A stretch of DNA of 64,000 nt from Rhodococcus sp. OK519 (GCF_003051005.1 NZ_QAOW01000012.1:1-64000), one strand, 5' to 3'; positions 8,678-17,503 are shown, counted from the first letter of the stretch. The notes: generated by a model from the letters alone, not told the origin. Numbers and translations: made by a program.

Positions 8678-10348
8678 CTAGGACGCGGCGCGGTCGGCAG
8701 TGGCGGTGGCGGTGGCGGTGGCGGTGGGGGTGGCGGTGGCGGTGGGGGCCGCGAGTGTGAAACCCCGATACCCCTCGTCGGCAACCTCGTTCAAGATGCG
8801 CCCGTAGACGGCGAACCCGCCGATATAGGGCATGAACACTCGCGGCTTGTCTGGAATGTTCGCGCCCATGTACCACGAGTTCGCGCCGGGGAAGAGTGTT
8901 TTCGCGGCGAGGGAGTTGCACTCCGCCACCCACGCCTCCACAGCATCGGAGTCGGCCTCGATCGTGGTGACGCCCTGATCACGCAGGTAACCCATGCAAT
9001 TCGAGACCCAGTCGACGTGCTGCTCTGCACCGAGGACCATGTTCGCGAGCGGACCGGGGCTACCGGGACCGGTCAGGACGAACATGTTCGGGAAACCGTG
9101 CACGCCCAGCCCCAGGTAGGTTCGCGGACCGGCCGACCACTCTTCCTTCAACGCACGTCCGCCCCTCCCCCGAATGTCGATGCGGTTGAGCGCACCGGTC
9201 ATCGCATCGAACCCGGTTGCGTAGACGATCACATCGAGCTCGTACTCACGGTCTGTGGTCCTGATGCCACCGGGCGTAATCGCATCGATCGGCGACTCTC
9301 GCAGATCCACGAGCGTGACGTTGTCACGATTGAAGGTCTGGTAGTAGCCACTGTCGGTGACAATGCGCTTGGTGCCGATCGGGTGGTCGCCCGGGGTCAA
9401 CTTCTCGGTCAAGCTCGGATCCTCCACCAGTTCACGGATCTTCGCCTCCCAATAGGTTCGGGCGGTGTCGTTCGCGTCGATATTCGACAACTGATCCGGG
9501 AAGGCCTTGCTGAACAGCACTCCCCCACGCTGCCACCACTCGTCGTACACCCGGGTACGTTCGGCCTCGGTCACTTCGAGCGCGCCCTTGGGGTACGGAG
9601 TGAACGGGGATCCCCCTCCGCTCGAACGGGCCTCACGACGGCGCTGTGCGTAATTCTCCTTGATCTCACGCATCGCGGTCTCGCCGAAAGGCCGGTTCCC
9701 TGCCGGAATCGAATAGTTGGCGGAGCGCTGGAACACGAAGAGGTGGTCCGCCTCCTGCGCGATCAAGGGGATCGACTGCATGCCTGAGGATCCTGTTCCG
9801 ATCACTCCCACTCGTTTGCCAGAGAAGTCGACGCCGCGGTGCGGCCATTCGCCGGTGTGGTAAGCCTCTCCCGCGAAGTCGTCGCGACCCGCGATATCAG
9901 GAGTGTTGGCCGCGGAGAGGCATCCTGTCGCGAACAGACAGAACCGAGCAACAACCTCGTCGCCGCCGTCGGTCCGCACGGTCCACAGGGCGGTGTCCTC
10001 ATCGAAGACCGCGGACGTGACCCGCGTGGAGAACCGGAAACTACGGGCCAGATCGAAGCGGTCGGCGACGTGTTCGAGATAGGCCAGGATCTCCGGTTGC
10101 GTCGCAAACCGCTCCGTCCAGGTCCATTCCTGTTGCAACTCCTCGGAGAACGAGAAGGAGTAGTCCACGCTTTCGATATCGCAGCGCGCACCGGGATACC
10201 GGTTGTGATACCAGGTTCCGCCTATACCTGCGGCCGCTTCGAATCCACATACCGACATTCCCCGCTGCCGCAGGCTGTGCACCGCGTACATGCCCGCCAC
10301 GCCGGCCCCGACAACGACTGCGTCGAACTGACTGCTGGTCGCACTCAC
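8678..10348 (-). CDS. Baeyer-Villiger monooxygenase (cyclohexanone monooxygenase type)
   Basis: From the preferred GTG at 10348 (GAAGAAGGG ribosome site 9 bases upstream) the protein has about 556 residues, the normal length for cyclic-ketone BVMOs. GAGVAG at about 14-19 binds FAD. The fingerprint F-x-G-x3-H-T-x2-W-P (FAGEAYHTGEWP) is at about 158-169, and the NADP site GTGSSGMQ follows. It should convert a cyclic or open-chain ketone to a lactone or ester. The extreme C-terminus is a low-complexity Pro-Thr-Ala tail encoded by a GGCGGT-type hexamer repeat at about 8695-8750, which is unusual for the family. It is first in the run BVMO, esterase, SDR, SDR. Confidence 0.9.
   Translation of the reverse strand: MSATSSQFDAVVVGAGVAGMYAVHSLRQRGMSVCGFEAAAGIGGTWYHNRYPGARCDIESVDYSFSFSEELQQEWTWTERFATQPEILAYLEHVADRFDLARSFRFSTRVTSAVFDEDTALWTVRTDGGDEVVARFCLFATGCLSAANTPDIAGRDDFAGEAYHTGEWPHRGVDFSGKRVGVIGTGSSGMQSIPLIAQEADHLFVFQRSANYSIPAGNRPFGETAMREIKENYAQRRREARSSGGGSPFTPYPKGALEVTEAERTRVYDEWWQRGGVLFSKAFPDQLSNIDANDTARTYWEAKIRELVEDPSLTEKLTPGDHPIGTKRIVTDSGYYQTFNRDNVTLVDLRESPIDAITPGGIRTTDREYELDVIVYATGFDAMTGALNRIDIRGRGGRALKEEWSAGPRTYLGLGVHGFPNMFVLTGPGSPGPLANMVLGAEQHVDWVSNCMGYLRDQGVTTIEADSDAVEAWVAECNSLAAKTLFPGANSWYMGANIPDKPRVFMPYIGGFAVYGRILNEVADEGYRGFTLAAPTATATPTATATATATADRAAS
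8695..8750. repeat. Hexanucleotide microsatellite GGCGGT inside the 3' end of the BVMO gene
   Basis: Nearly perfect tandem copies of GGCGGT, with a few GGGGGT variants, run for about 50 bases. Read on the minus strand they encode alternating Thr-Ala/Pro residues at the BVMO C-terminus. Because the unit is 6 bp, slippage would change the tail by two residues without a frameshift. Confidence 0.85.
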
Positions 10349-10557
10349 GAAAACACGCCCTTCTTCCACTACTTGCACGATGGTTCCCGGATCGATCGGG
10401 CACCGTCCACGCTAGGGAGTATCAACGGCACGAAGAAGACGACTTTCCCGGCCAGTGGTCACTTTGATCCGAGTGCGGGGTCACGACCTCGCACCCATTT
10501 TCCCCCGGGCTCGATCGAACGATGTTGCAGGACTGAACATACCGACGATCGTCGAAC
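10349..10557 (-). promoter_or_regulatory. Intergenic region upstream of BVMO, with candidate GntR-like site
   Basis: This 209-bp gap separates the end of the alcohol dehydrogenase gene from the BVMO start. It contains CACTTTGATCCGAGTG at 10460-10475, a dyad (CACT/AGTG) whose centre TTTGATCCGA matches the TTGGATCCAA core found at 1874 and 16588 in 8 of 10 bases. This could be a weaker third operator. No convincing -10/-35 pair was identified. Confidence 0.35.
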
Positions 10558-11667
10558 TCAGAAGACGATCAGTCCGCGGATCGATTCAGCCCTCCGCATG
10601 TCCTCGAATCCGGTGTTGATGTCGTCGAGTGCATATGTCTTGGTGATCATCTCGTCGAGCAGGATCCGTCCCTCCATGTACATGCGGAGCAGGAGCGGGA
10701 TATCCGATCTGGGATTCGCGTTGCCGTACCACGAACCTGTGAGGGTCTTGCGCATGGACGTCAGATCGATGAGGCTCAGTTCCACTGCGGTCTCGGCCGG
10801 GTCGCCGACCGAGACCTGGACACAGGTGCCACCCTTGCCGAGCAATGACATCGCGGGAGCAAGCAATCCACCGGTCATCACGCCGACCGTGATGACGACA
10901 ACGTCGGCCATCGCGCCCCAGGTCAATTCCTGGACGAGCGCTCTGGCCTCCTCGACAGTCCCCGCCGTGTGCGTGGCGCCGAACCTCTTCGCCTCCGCCC
11001 GCTTGAACGGGGAGGGATCGACGACGACCACATGCCTGGCACCGGACAGGGCTGCACCTTGAACTGCGCCACAGCCGACTCCTCCCATGCCGAGGACGAC
11101 GACCGAGTCACCGGAGGTGACCTTCCCGACGTACACGGACGACCCCCAGCCCGTGGGGATGCCGCAGCCCACCAACGCTGCCTTGTCCAAGGGCACGTCG
11201 GGCGTGATCTTCACGCACGACGCCTGGTTCACCACGGTGTGCTCGGCGAACGTTCCCACGACACACATCAGGCGCGCATCTTCACCGCGTACGCGATGGC
11301 GAGACGTACCGTCGGAGATCTGGGTCCCGACGCCGATGTGCGCGCCCATGTCGCACACGCTCGACATCCCCTTGGCGCAGGCACGACACTTCCCGCACGC
11401 AGGAATGAAGCTGAACACCACGGGGTCGCCGGGCACGAGCTCGGTGACCCCGGGTCCGACCCGTTCGACGATCCCGGATCCTTCGTGACCACCGATGAAC
11501 GGATAGCCGATCACGCTCGTTCCGTCCCGGAAGTGCTCATCCGAATGGCACAGACCACTGGCGGTCAGCTTGACGAGCACCTCCCCGGTTCGGGGTTCGT
11601 CGAGGTCGATCTCCTCGATCGACCAAGGCTCTCCCGGTGCCCACAGCACCGCCGCACGAGTCTTCAT
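10558..11667 (-). CDS. NDMA-dependent-type zinc alcohol dehydrogenase
   Basis: This 369-residue medium-chain dehydrogenase has catalytic zinc ligands in GLCHSDEH and GGHEGSG, and a four-cysteine structural zinc lobe (CGKCRACAKGMSSVC). The Rossmann motif is GMGGVGCGA. The N-terminus (MKTRAAVLWAPGEPW) and the overall pattern match the actinobacterial NDMA-dependent alcohol dehydrogenase family. Known members hold nicotinamide tightly and are associated with the redox cofactor mycofactocin. No mycofactocin genes are in this window. It overlaps the aldehyde dehydrogenase gene by 4 bp (ATGA), so alcohol to aldehyde to acid oxidation is likely to be coupled. It is the last gene of a five-gene minus-strand operon. 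Confidence 0.88.
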   Translation of the reverse strand: MKTRAAVLWAPGEPWSIEEIDLDEPRTGEVLVKLTASGLCHSDEHFRDGTSVIGYPFIGGHEGSGIVERVGPGVTELVPGDPVVFSFIPACGKCRACAKGMSSVCDMGAHIGVGTQISDGTSRHRVRGEDARLMCVVGTFAEHTVVNQASCVKITPDVPLDKAALVGCGIPTGWGSSVYVGKVTSGDSVVVLGMGGVGCGAVQGAALSGARHVVVVDPSPFKRAEAKRFGATHTAGTVEEARALVQELTWGAMADVVVITVGVMTGGLLAPAMSLLGKGGTCVQVSVGDPAETAVELSLIDLTSMRKTLTGSWYGNANPRSDIPLLLRMYMEGRILLDEMITKTYALDDINTGFEDMRRAESIRGLIVF

Positions 11668-13127
11668 GCTCCGACCTTCCGTTCTCGGGATTCGACGTAG
11701 ATCGACTGGTATTCGACGAACGCATCGAGGCCCTCGGGACCGAGTTCGCGACCGAGACCGCTCGACTTGGTTCCGCCGAACGGCGCCCCGAGATCCATCT
11801 GGTAGTAGTTCACTCCGAAAGTGCCCGTTCGGATTCGACGTGCAACCTCTACCCCTCGGTCCTCGTCGCGGGTCCAGACCGTTCCCGCGAGCCCGTAGGG
11901 GTTGTCGTTCGCGATCGCGACGGCATCATCCAAGTTTTCGTAGGGAATCACTGCGACGACGGGCCCGAACACCTCATCCTGTGCCAGCCGGCTGCGCGGA
12001 TCGACGTCCGCGAAGACAGTCGGTTCGACGAACCAGCCGGCCCCGTCGAGCGCCTGCCCGCCGGTGACCAGACGGGCTCCCGACACGCGCGCCGCCTCGA
12101 TATATCCGAGCACGCGGTCGCGATGAGCCTGCGAGACCATCGGCCCGCAGGTGACATCGGGTTCCAGCGGGTTGCCGACCACGAGTGATCGAGCAGTCTC
12201 GGCAACGGTACGCACGACCTCCTCGTACAGCGCACGGGGCGCGAGGATGCGTGAATGCAGTACGCAGGCCTGCCCATTGTTGATGAACGAGGTAGTCGCG
12301 AGCTGAGCGGCGAACACGTCCAGATCCGCATCGTCGAGCACGATCGAAGCCGACTTACCACCCAGTTCGAGGGTGACCGGGCGGAGCAGTCTGCCGCACA
12401 CCTCGCCGATGTGGCGCCCCGCGCCGGTGCTGCCTGTGAAGGACACCTTGTCGACACCGGGGTGAGCTACCAGTGCAGCGCTCGCATCCCGTTCGGCAGG
12501 GACGATGTTGACAACGCCGTCAGGAAGGCCGACCGCCTCGGCGGCGTCCGCGAGCACATAGGCATCGAGTGCAGTCTCCGGTGAGGGCTTCACGACGACA
12601 GTGCATCCGGCCGCGAGCGCCGGCGCGATCTTCGCCATCGCGATCAGCTGCGGAAAGTTCCACGGCACGATCGCGGCCACAACACCCACGGGCGCCCTGC
12701 GCACGATGGTTGCACCGCGCGCGCTCGGCCGAACCTCTTCCAACCGGCCGGACTCGATCAGGTCCGCATACCTGTGCAGAAGCGCTACCGGGACAGACAC
12801 ATTGGATCCCCGGGATACGGCTGACGGCATGCCGTTCTCACGGGTCACCAGTTCAGCGGTGAAGTCCCCCCGCCGGTCCAGTTCCGCCGCCCACGCACGC
12901 AGCATCGCGGCGCGCTCAGCGACCGGCATCGAAGGCCACGGGCCCGAATCGAATGCGGCACGCGCCGCACACACCGCCGTGTCGATGTCGTCCGCGTCTG
13001 CCAGAGGTGCGGTGCCGAGCAGTTCCCCCGTTGCCGCTTCGTATACGGGTCGCGTATCGGTGGAGTGCGGCACGATCCATCGACCGCCGATGAACAGACA
13101 CTGACGGGTGTAGTCCGGCACCGTCAT
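11664..13127 (-). CDS. NAD(P)-dependent aldehyde dehydrogenase
   Basis: The protein has 487 residues, the normal ALDH length. The general-base segment LELGGK, the catalytic cysteine in NNGQACVLHSR, the cofactor loop FTGSTGAG and EVFGPVV are all present. It should oxidise the aldehyde produced by the adjacent zinc alcohol dehydrogenase to a carboxylic acid, which the CoA-transferase and acyl-CoA dehydrogenases of the cluster could then process. It overlaps both neighbours by 4 bp (ADH downstream, esterase upstream), a clear sign of one transcript. Substrate chain length or ring type cannot be told. The word TTGGATCC near 12802 is inside the coding sequence and is not counted as an operator. 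Confidence 0.92.
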   Translation of the reverse strand: MTVPDYTRQCLFIGGRWIVPHSTDTRPVYEAATGELLGTAPLADADDIDTAVCAARAAFDSGPWPSMPVAERAAMLRAWAAELDRRGDFTAELVTRENGMPSAVSRGSNVSVPVALLHRYADLIESGRLEEVRPSARGATIVRRAPVGVVAAIVPWNFPQLIAMAKIAPALAAGCTVVVKPSPETALDAYVLADAAEAVGLPDGVVNIVPAERDASAALVAHPGVDKVSFTGSTGAGRHIGEVCGRLLRPVTLELGGKSASIVLDDADLDVFAAQLATTSFINNGQACVLHSRILAPRALYEEVVRTVAETARSLVVGNPLEPDVTCGPMVSQAHRDRVLGYIEAARVSGARLVTGGQALDGAGWFVEPTVFADVDPRSRLAQDEVFGPVVAVIPYENLDDAVAIANDNPYGLAGTVWTRDEDRGVEVARRIRTGTFGVNYYQMDLGAPFGGTKSSGLGRELGPEGLDAFVEYQSIYVESRERKVGA

Positions 13128-14146
13128 GAACGCATCTCCGACATAGCATTACCCACGTCGATCGAGGCGCCTCGAGAGGCGAACTTGGCACGCACGAGCG
13201 CGCCGATCTCGGCGAGCGCAGCGTCGGCGCGTGCGAACGATCCGATCTGGACGAGGAAGCCGTGTCCGACACCGGGATACCGCAGCAGCGCGGTCTCGAC
13301 CCCGGCGTCGCGCAAGCGCACACCGAACTCCTCGACTCCGTCGCGCAGCGGGTCGAACCGGGCAGACACCACGACTGCGGCCGGCAGACCCGACAGGTCG
13401 GTTGCCAGTGCGGGTACACCGTACGAATCGTCGGCCTCGGGGTCCTCGCCCAGGTACAGCGACTTCATCCAATCCACATCCGTCGCACAAAGGAAAGGGC
13501 TGTCCCCGAACTCGACCATCGACGCTCGCGCCGACCGACGCTCGATACCCGGATACACCAGCACCTGTTGAACCAGCGCCGGCCCACCGTCGTCGCGCGC
13601 ACGCAGGGCTGCCGCGGCTGCGAGTGACCCACCTGCGCTGTCGCCGCCCACCGCGATGCGTGCGGGATCCACACCGAGAGAGGCATGCTGTGCGGCAACC
13701 CATTCGACGGCGGCATACGCTTCGTCGTTGGCAACCGGATACCGGTGTTCCGGCGCGAGGCGGTATCCGACGTTGACCACGACCGCACCGGACGCGACGG
13801 CCAGTGCCCGGGCAAGGTGATCCCACGACTCGAGGGAACCCATGATCATGCCGCCACCGTGGAACCAGACCAGCGCCGGCGCAGGTGAATCGCAGCCCTC
13901 GGGCGTGTAGAGGCGGACCGGCACGGAGCCGTGCGGTCCGTCGAACTCCGTCGACCGCACGCTGCGCATCTCGGGCCCGTGTCGTCGGGGAGCTTGTTCG
14001 AGCATGTTGCGGCACCGCTCGACACCGAGCTCCTGCAACGTCGGCCTCGCCTGACGAGCCGCGAGCACTGCCTGCACGTCATCGTCCCACTGCAGCACCG
14101 TCGTCTCCTCTCGGTCGCCCATGTCCGCGGTGAGTTCCACTGTCAC
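13124..14146 (-). CDS. Alpha/beta hydrolase, HSL-family esterase
   Basis: About 340 residues, with oxyanion motif HGGGMIMGS, nucleophile elbow GDSAGGS, acidic residue in SARFDPL and histidine in GVGHGF. These are the marks of a family IV esterase or lactonase. The frame is open to ATG 14191, but that start would overlap the upstream gene by 44 bp and its GGGAG lies too close to the ATG. I prefer GTG 14146, just after the upstream stop codon, with AAGG five bases before it. In the operon it lies between an acyl-CoA dehydrogenase and the ALDH. It probably cleaves an ester or lactone intermediate made by one of the BVMOs. Confidence 0.85.
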   Translation of the reverse strand: MTVELTADMGDREETTVLQWDDDVQAVLAARQARPTLQELGVERCRNMLEQAPRRHGPEMRSVRSTEFDGPHGSVPVRLYTPEGCDSPAPALVWFHGGGMIMGSLESWDHLARALAVASGAVVVNVGYRLAPEHRYPVANDEAYAAVEWVAAQHASLGVDPARIAVGGDSAGGSLAAAAALRARDDGGPALVQQVLVYPGIERRSARASMVEFGDSPFLCATDVDWMKSLYLGEDPEADDSYGVPALATDLSGLPAAVVVSARFDPLRDGVEEFGVRLRDAGVETALLRYPGVGHGFLVQIGSFARADAALAEIGALVRAKFASRGASIDVGNAMSEMRS

Positions 14147-14147
14147 G

Positions 14148-15263
14148 TCAGCCTTGCTCGCCACTGTCGACCCGCCAATCGATTTGTCCATCTCCCGGAC
14201 GAATCGGTGCCGTTCCCGTCACCAACCCCCACAGATCGCCATCGAACCCGTGCACCAGATCGGCGATTCGACTCCACCAACGGAGCTCGTTTCCGTACTC
14301 GTCACGCCAGGCCCACAGGCGAGTGGTGAACGCGCCGAGCGAGTGCTCCATCGTGAACCCGATCGCCCCGTGTGCCTGGTGTGCCGCGGACGCGATCGGC
14401 CCGGCGAGCGAGGACGCCTCGGCCTTTGCAGCCGAGACGAGTAGTTCAGCTTGGGGATCCTCGTCGACGAGGGCGAGAACGGCTGCCTCCGAAGCCACTT
14501 CGACCGTCACAACGTCCGCGGCCAAACGCGCCAACTGGTGCTGGACTGCCTGGAAGGCAACCAGTGGGCGGCCGAACTGGTTTCGCACATGGACGTACTC
14601 GCGGGTTGCTGCGAGAACCGCGCCGGCGGCGCCCGCCATCTGAACGGCACGCGCGGTGGCACCGAGCAGTTCGAACCTCCGGAACCAGTCGGCGCCACCC
14701 AGATCTTCGATGGCAGCGACCCTGACCCGGTCGAGCAGGGCCGTCCCGCGCGGTTCACCGGCAAGGTTGCGTCCCTGAACCACTGTGAATCCGGCCTCCC
14801 CGGTCGAGACGAGGGCGACCGAGTCACGCCCGTCACGCCGCACCAGCAGCACGGCGTGGTCGGCTCCCGAGATCCAGGGCACTCCGCGCAACACACCGGA
14901 CAGATGCCAGCCGTCGCCGTCACGACCGAGTTCCACGTTCTCGGCGGCCGCGGCGGTTATCGGGCCTTGTGGAAGCGACAATCCGGCGGCAGTGAGCAGC
15001 GGACCGACCAGAAAGAGCGTTTCTGCCAACGGCGCTGCAGCGGTGACGGACTCGCGCACGATCACGGCGGCGTCGAGTAGATCTCCCCCGGATCCTCCGA
15101 GCTCGAGCGGCACGGTCAACGATGTGAAACCGAGTTCCTCCAGGTCCTTCCACAGCGGGCCGTCGACGTCGTCGACCGGCCGGGAGTCGGTTCGGCGGCG
15201 AGTGCCCAGGACGGCCCGCACGGCGTTCCCGAGTTCGGCATGATGTTCCCGCATCGCTGTCAC
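14148..15263 (-). CDS. Acyl-CoA dehydrogenase-like protein, probable non-catalytic partner subunit
   Basis: About 371 residues with acyl-CoA dehydrogenase architecture: an N-terminal helical domain (LWKDLEELGFTSLTVP), a middle beta domain and a C-terminal helical domain with QFGRPLVAFQAVQHQLARLA. The C-terminus lacks the GGTxEIQR-type motif that the partner gene has. It is also poorly conserved in the middle domain where FAD contacts normally lie. Adjacent pairs of this kind in actinobacteria (the FadE26-27 and FadE28-29 type) form alpha2-beta2 heterotetramers on steroid-type CoA esters. I start at GTG 15263, which overlaps the upstream stop by 4 bp (GTGA) and has GAAGGG just upstream; ATG 15254 is an alternative. 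Confidence 0.82.
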   Translation of the reverse strand: MTAMREHHAELGNAVRAVLGTRRRTDSRPVDDVDGPLWKDLEELGFTSLTVPLELGGSGGDLLDAAVIVRESVTAAAPLAETLFLVGPLLTAAGLSLPQGPITAAAAENVELGRDGDGWHLSGVLRGVPWISGADHAVLLVRRDGRDSVALVSTGEAGFTVVQGRNLAGEPRGTALLDRVRVAAIEDLGGADWFRRFELLGATARAVQMAGAAGAVLAATREYVHVRNQFGRPLVAFQAVQHQLARLAADVVTVEVASEAAVLALVDEDPQAELLVSAAKAEASSLAGPIASAAHQAHGAIGFTMEHSLGAFTTRLWAWRDEYGNELRWWSRIADLVHGFDGDLWGLVTGTAPIRPGDGQIDWRVDSGEQG

Positions 15264-16393
15264 AGTCCCTTCGCCACGACCGAGCGCAGCACTTCGTTCG
15301 TTCCGCCGCGCAGGGTGAAGGCCGGCGAATGAAGCACGGACTGCGCCAACAGCCTGGCCAGAGGGTCGCCGGCATCGTCCGACTCCGGGCCGGCATGCCG
15401 CCGGACGACATTCACGACGTCGCCCTCGTACTGGGTGCCGAGATCCTTGACCAGCGCCGCTTCCGCCACCGGACTCTCGCCTGCGCGTAGTCGGTCGGCA
15501 ACTGCGAGCGACAGTTGACGCAACACCGTCATGCGGCCGACCAACCGTCCCAGTTCCAGCCGCTCGACCGGCGAAGCCTCGGTGGATTCCCGGCTCGCCC
15601 ACGCCGTCAGCAGTGGGAGGGTACTCAAGATCCTTTCGGGACCTGAACGTTCGTTCGACAACTCCGCGGTCACTTGGCGCCAGCCGTCGCCACGCCTGCC
15701 GAGCAGACTGGTCGCGGGAATCACAGCATCCTCGAACACGACCTCGTTGAAGTGATGCTCACCGTCGATCGTGACGATCGGCCGGATGTGAATGTCCGGG
15801 TGCGGCAGATCCACCAGGAACTGCGACATACCCTCGTGTCGGGACTCGCCGCGATCGGTTCGGGCCAGGACGACGATGTCGGTCGCGACGTGCGCCGCGC
15901 TTGTCCACACCTTGGTGCCCGACAGCTTCCAGCCGCTCTCCACCTCCACGGCCCGGGTTCGAATGGACGCCAGGTCCGAGCCGGAATCCGGCTCGCTCAT
16001 GCCGATCGCGAAGAACCTCTCCCCCCTCGCGATTCCCGGCAGGCACGCCTGCTTCTGCGCTTCCGATCCGTTCCGAAGGATGCCCGGCGCCATTTGCCGG
16101 TCCGCGATCCAGTGTGCGGCCACCGGCGCACCCGCGGCCAGCAGTTCCTCGGTGACGACGTAACGCTCCAAGGCCGTGAGTCCGTGGCCTCCGTACTCGA
16201 CTGGAATGGTCATCCCGATCCACCCGCGGGCGGCGAGCCGCCCGCTGAAGTCGATGTCGATTCCCGACATCCACGCGTCGGCCTCGGTCCGAATACGACC
16301 GGACTCGATCTCCTCCCGCAGGAATTCGCGAACCTCGCGACGCAACGCGACGAGTTCGTCGGCGATGCCGCCTACCGCTGCCAATGTGAGCAA
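15260..16393 (-). CDS. Acyl-CoA dehydrogenase, probable catalytic partner
   Basis: About 377 residues. FAD/substrate segments FFAIGMSEPDSGSDL, WKLSGTKVWTSAA and NEVVFEDAVIP, with a C-terminal TLRGGTNEVLR motif, are typical of actinobacterial FadE enzymes acting on bulky (ring-bearing) CoA esters. It introduces the alpha-beta double bond in beta-oxidation, passing electrons to ETF. I prefer TTG 16393 because GGAAGG lies 7 bases before it; the frame is open to ATG 16456 but that has no ribosome site. It is the first gene of a five-gene minus-strand operon (ACAD, ACAD, esterase, ALDH, ADH) and is divergent from the enoyl-CoA hydratase, sharing its control region. Confidence 0.87.
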   Translation of the reverse strand: MLTLAAVGGIADELVALRREVREFLREEIESGRIRTEADAWMSGIDIDFSGRLAARGWIGMTIPVEYGGHGLTALERYVVTEELLAAGAPVAAHWIADRQMAPGILRNGSEAQKQACLPGIARGERFFAIGMSEPDSGSDLASIRTRAVEVESGWKLSGTKVWTSAAHVATDIVVLARTDRGESRHEGMSQFLVDLPHPDIHIRPIVTIDGEHHFNEVVFEDAVIPATSLLGRRGDGWRQVTAELSNERSGPERILSTLPLLTAWASRESTEASPVERLELGRLVGRMTVLRQLSLAVADRLRAGESPVAEAALVKDLGTQYEGDVVNVVRRHAGPESDDAGDPLARLLAQSVLHSPAFTLRGGTNEVLRSVVAKGL

Positions 16394-16696
16394 TGAACTA
16401 CCTTCCGACAACGCACCGTGCCCGCCCGCTCCGGTAAGCCGTCCACGACTGCGCACTCCGCGCGCAGACTGTCCGGCACCGGCACCCGACCGCCGCGATG
16501 GCGGCGTGAGATCTGGGAAGGTAAGTCGGCGAACACCGTTCGCCCTACCGAGCCTTCATTCAAGGTGGGTGGCGGCACTTTGTCAACAGATTGGATCCAA
16601 TCTTGTAATCCAATCTCCGGTGCTGCATTCTGGACCGGCCCGTGCGATCCGATCGCGCCGGGACCACCGAGTCGACATCATCACGCGAGGTTGCCC
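16394..16696. promoter_or_regulatory. Divergent control region between the ACAD operon and the ECH/CoA-transferase operon
   Basis: This 303-bp gap carries no gene. Its right half holds a plausible plus-strand promoter: TTGTCA at 16580-16585 and TGTAAT at 16604-16609, spaced by 18 bp. The 16-bp perfect palindrome AGATTGGATCCAATCT (16588-16603) fills the spacer, and a partial second copy (ATCCAATCT) covers 16608-16616. A repressor bound here would block RNA polymerase. The leftward promoter for the ACAD operon was not pinned down. Confidence 0.6.
16588..16603. promoter_or_regulatory. Perfect 16-bp palindrome, putative GntR operator
   Basis: AGATTGGATCCAATCT equals its own reverse complement. 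It sits between a -35-like TTGTCA and a -10-like TGTAAT. The core word ATTGGATCCA is also found at 1874-1883, just before the GntR gene, which makes that regulator the best candidate to bind both. FCD-type GntR proteins typically bind short palindromes of this kind. Confidence 0.65.
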
Positions 16697-17503
16697 ATGC
16701 CCGAATCCCCGGCCACCCCCCGGGTGCTGTTCGCCGTCGAGAACTCGATAGCGCAGATCACCCTCGACAACCCGGATCGCAAGGGCGCGATCACCATCCG
16801 AATGGCGACACAGATCGCCGAGTACTGCGACCGGATCGAACGAGACGAGTCGATCGGCGCGGCGGTCGTCGCCTCCCGCGGCCGGTACTTCTGCAGTGGC
16901 GCAGACACCCGCGATCTCGCGATCTCGTCTGCCGATCCCGCCTCGTCCGAGGCAGTGGCGAGGGTATCCGCCGTGTACGGCGCCTTCGTGCGGATCGGCA
17001 ATCTGCCGGTGCCCACGGTGTCCGCAGTCGTCGGAGGCGCGGTGGGCGCCGGCCTGAACCTTGCTCTCGCGACCGACGTCATGCTCGTCACGCCGGACGC
17101 GGTGCTCGACAGCGGATTCCTCGCGCGCCACATCCATCCCGGCGGCGGACACCTGGCGCTACTCGGCCGCGCCGTCGGACGTCAGCAGGCACTCGCGATG
17201 GGCGTACTCGGCGCGGCGCTCTCCGGCACCGATGCGGTGCGGCGCGGACTCGCCTGGGACACCACCGGCCCCGACGAGATCCTGGGCAAGGCGATCGAAC
17301 TGGTTTCGATCGCAGCACAGGATCCAGTTCTCGCGCGACGCATCAAGAACAGTGCGCGCCTCGAACTCGATCCGCCCGGAGTTCCGTGGCCTGCGGCCGT
17401 CGAGATCGAACGCGGAGTGCAGATGTGGTCGATGGGCCGCAAGGGCGAAACCGCTTGGAATACCAAGCCGAACAAGCCCAGCGTCGCCGGCGGTCACGCG
17501 TGA
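16697..17503 (+). CDS. Enoyl-CoA hydratase/isomerase family protein
   Basis: About 268 residues in the crotonase fold: oxyanion-hole strand GRYFCSGAD, second oxyanion segment AVVGGAVGAGLNLALATD, then DSGFLARHIHPGGG. Crotonases hydrate enoyl-CoA or catalyse related isomerisation and retro-aldol steps. The two glutamates of classical hydratase are not obvious, so the exact reaction is open. The start is ATG 16697, with CGAGG six bases before; TTG 16691 in frame is possible. Its stop overlaps the CoA-transferase start by GTGA, so they are one operon under the palindrome-bearing promoter upstream. Confidence 0.85.
   Translation: MPESPATPRVLFAVENSIAQITLDNPDRKGAITIRMATQIAEYCDRIERDESIGAAVVASRGRYFCSGADTRDLAISSADPASSEAVARVSAVYGAFVRIGNLPVPTVSAVVGGAVGAGLNLALATDVMLVTPDAVLDSGFLARHIHPGGGHLALLGRAVGRQQALAMGVLGAALSGTDAVRRGLAWDTTGPDEILGKAIELVSIAAQDPVLARRIKNSARLELDPPGVPWPAAVEIERGVQMWSMGRKGETAWNTKPNKPSVAGGHA

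Noticed and set aside
8690-8760. GGCGGT repeat as a CRISPR or G-quadruplex control element
   Set aside because: There are no spacers, the repeat unit is 6 bp and it lies in frame inside a coding sequence. G-quadruplex formation is possible but there is no evidence for a role.
12801-12809. TTGGATCC inside the aldehyde dehydrogenase gene
   Set aside because: It lacks the right half of the palindrome and lies in coding sequence, so it is not counted as an operator.
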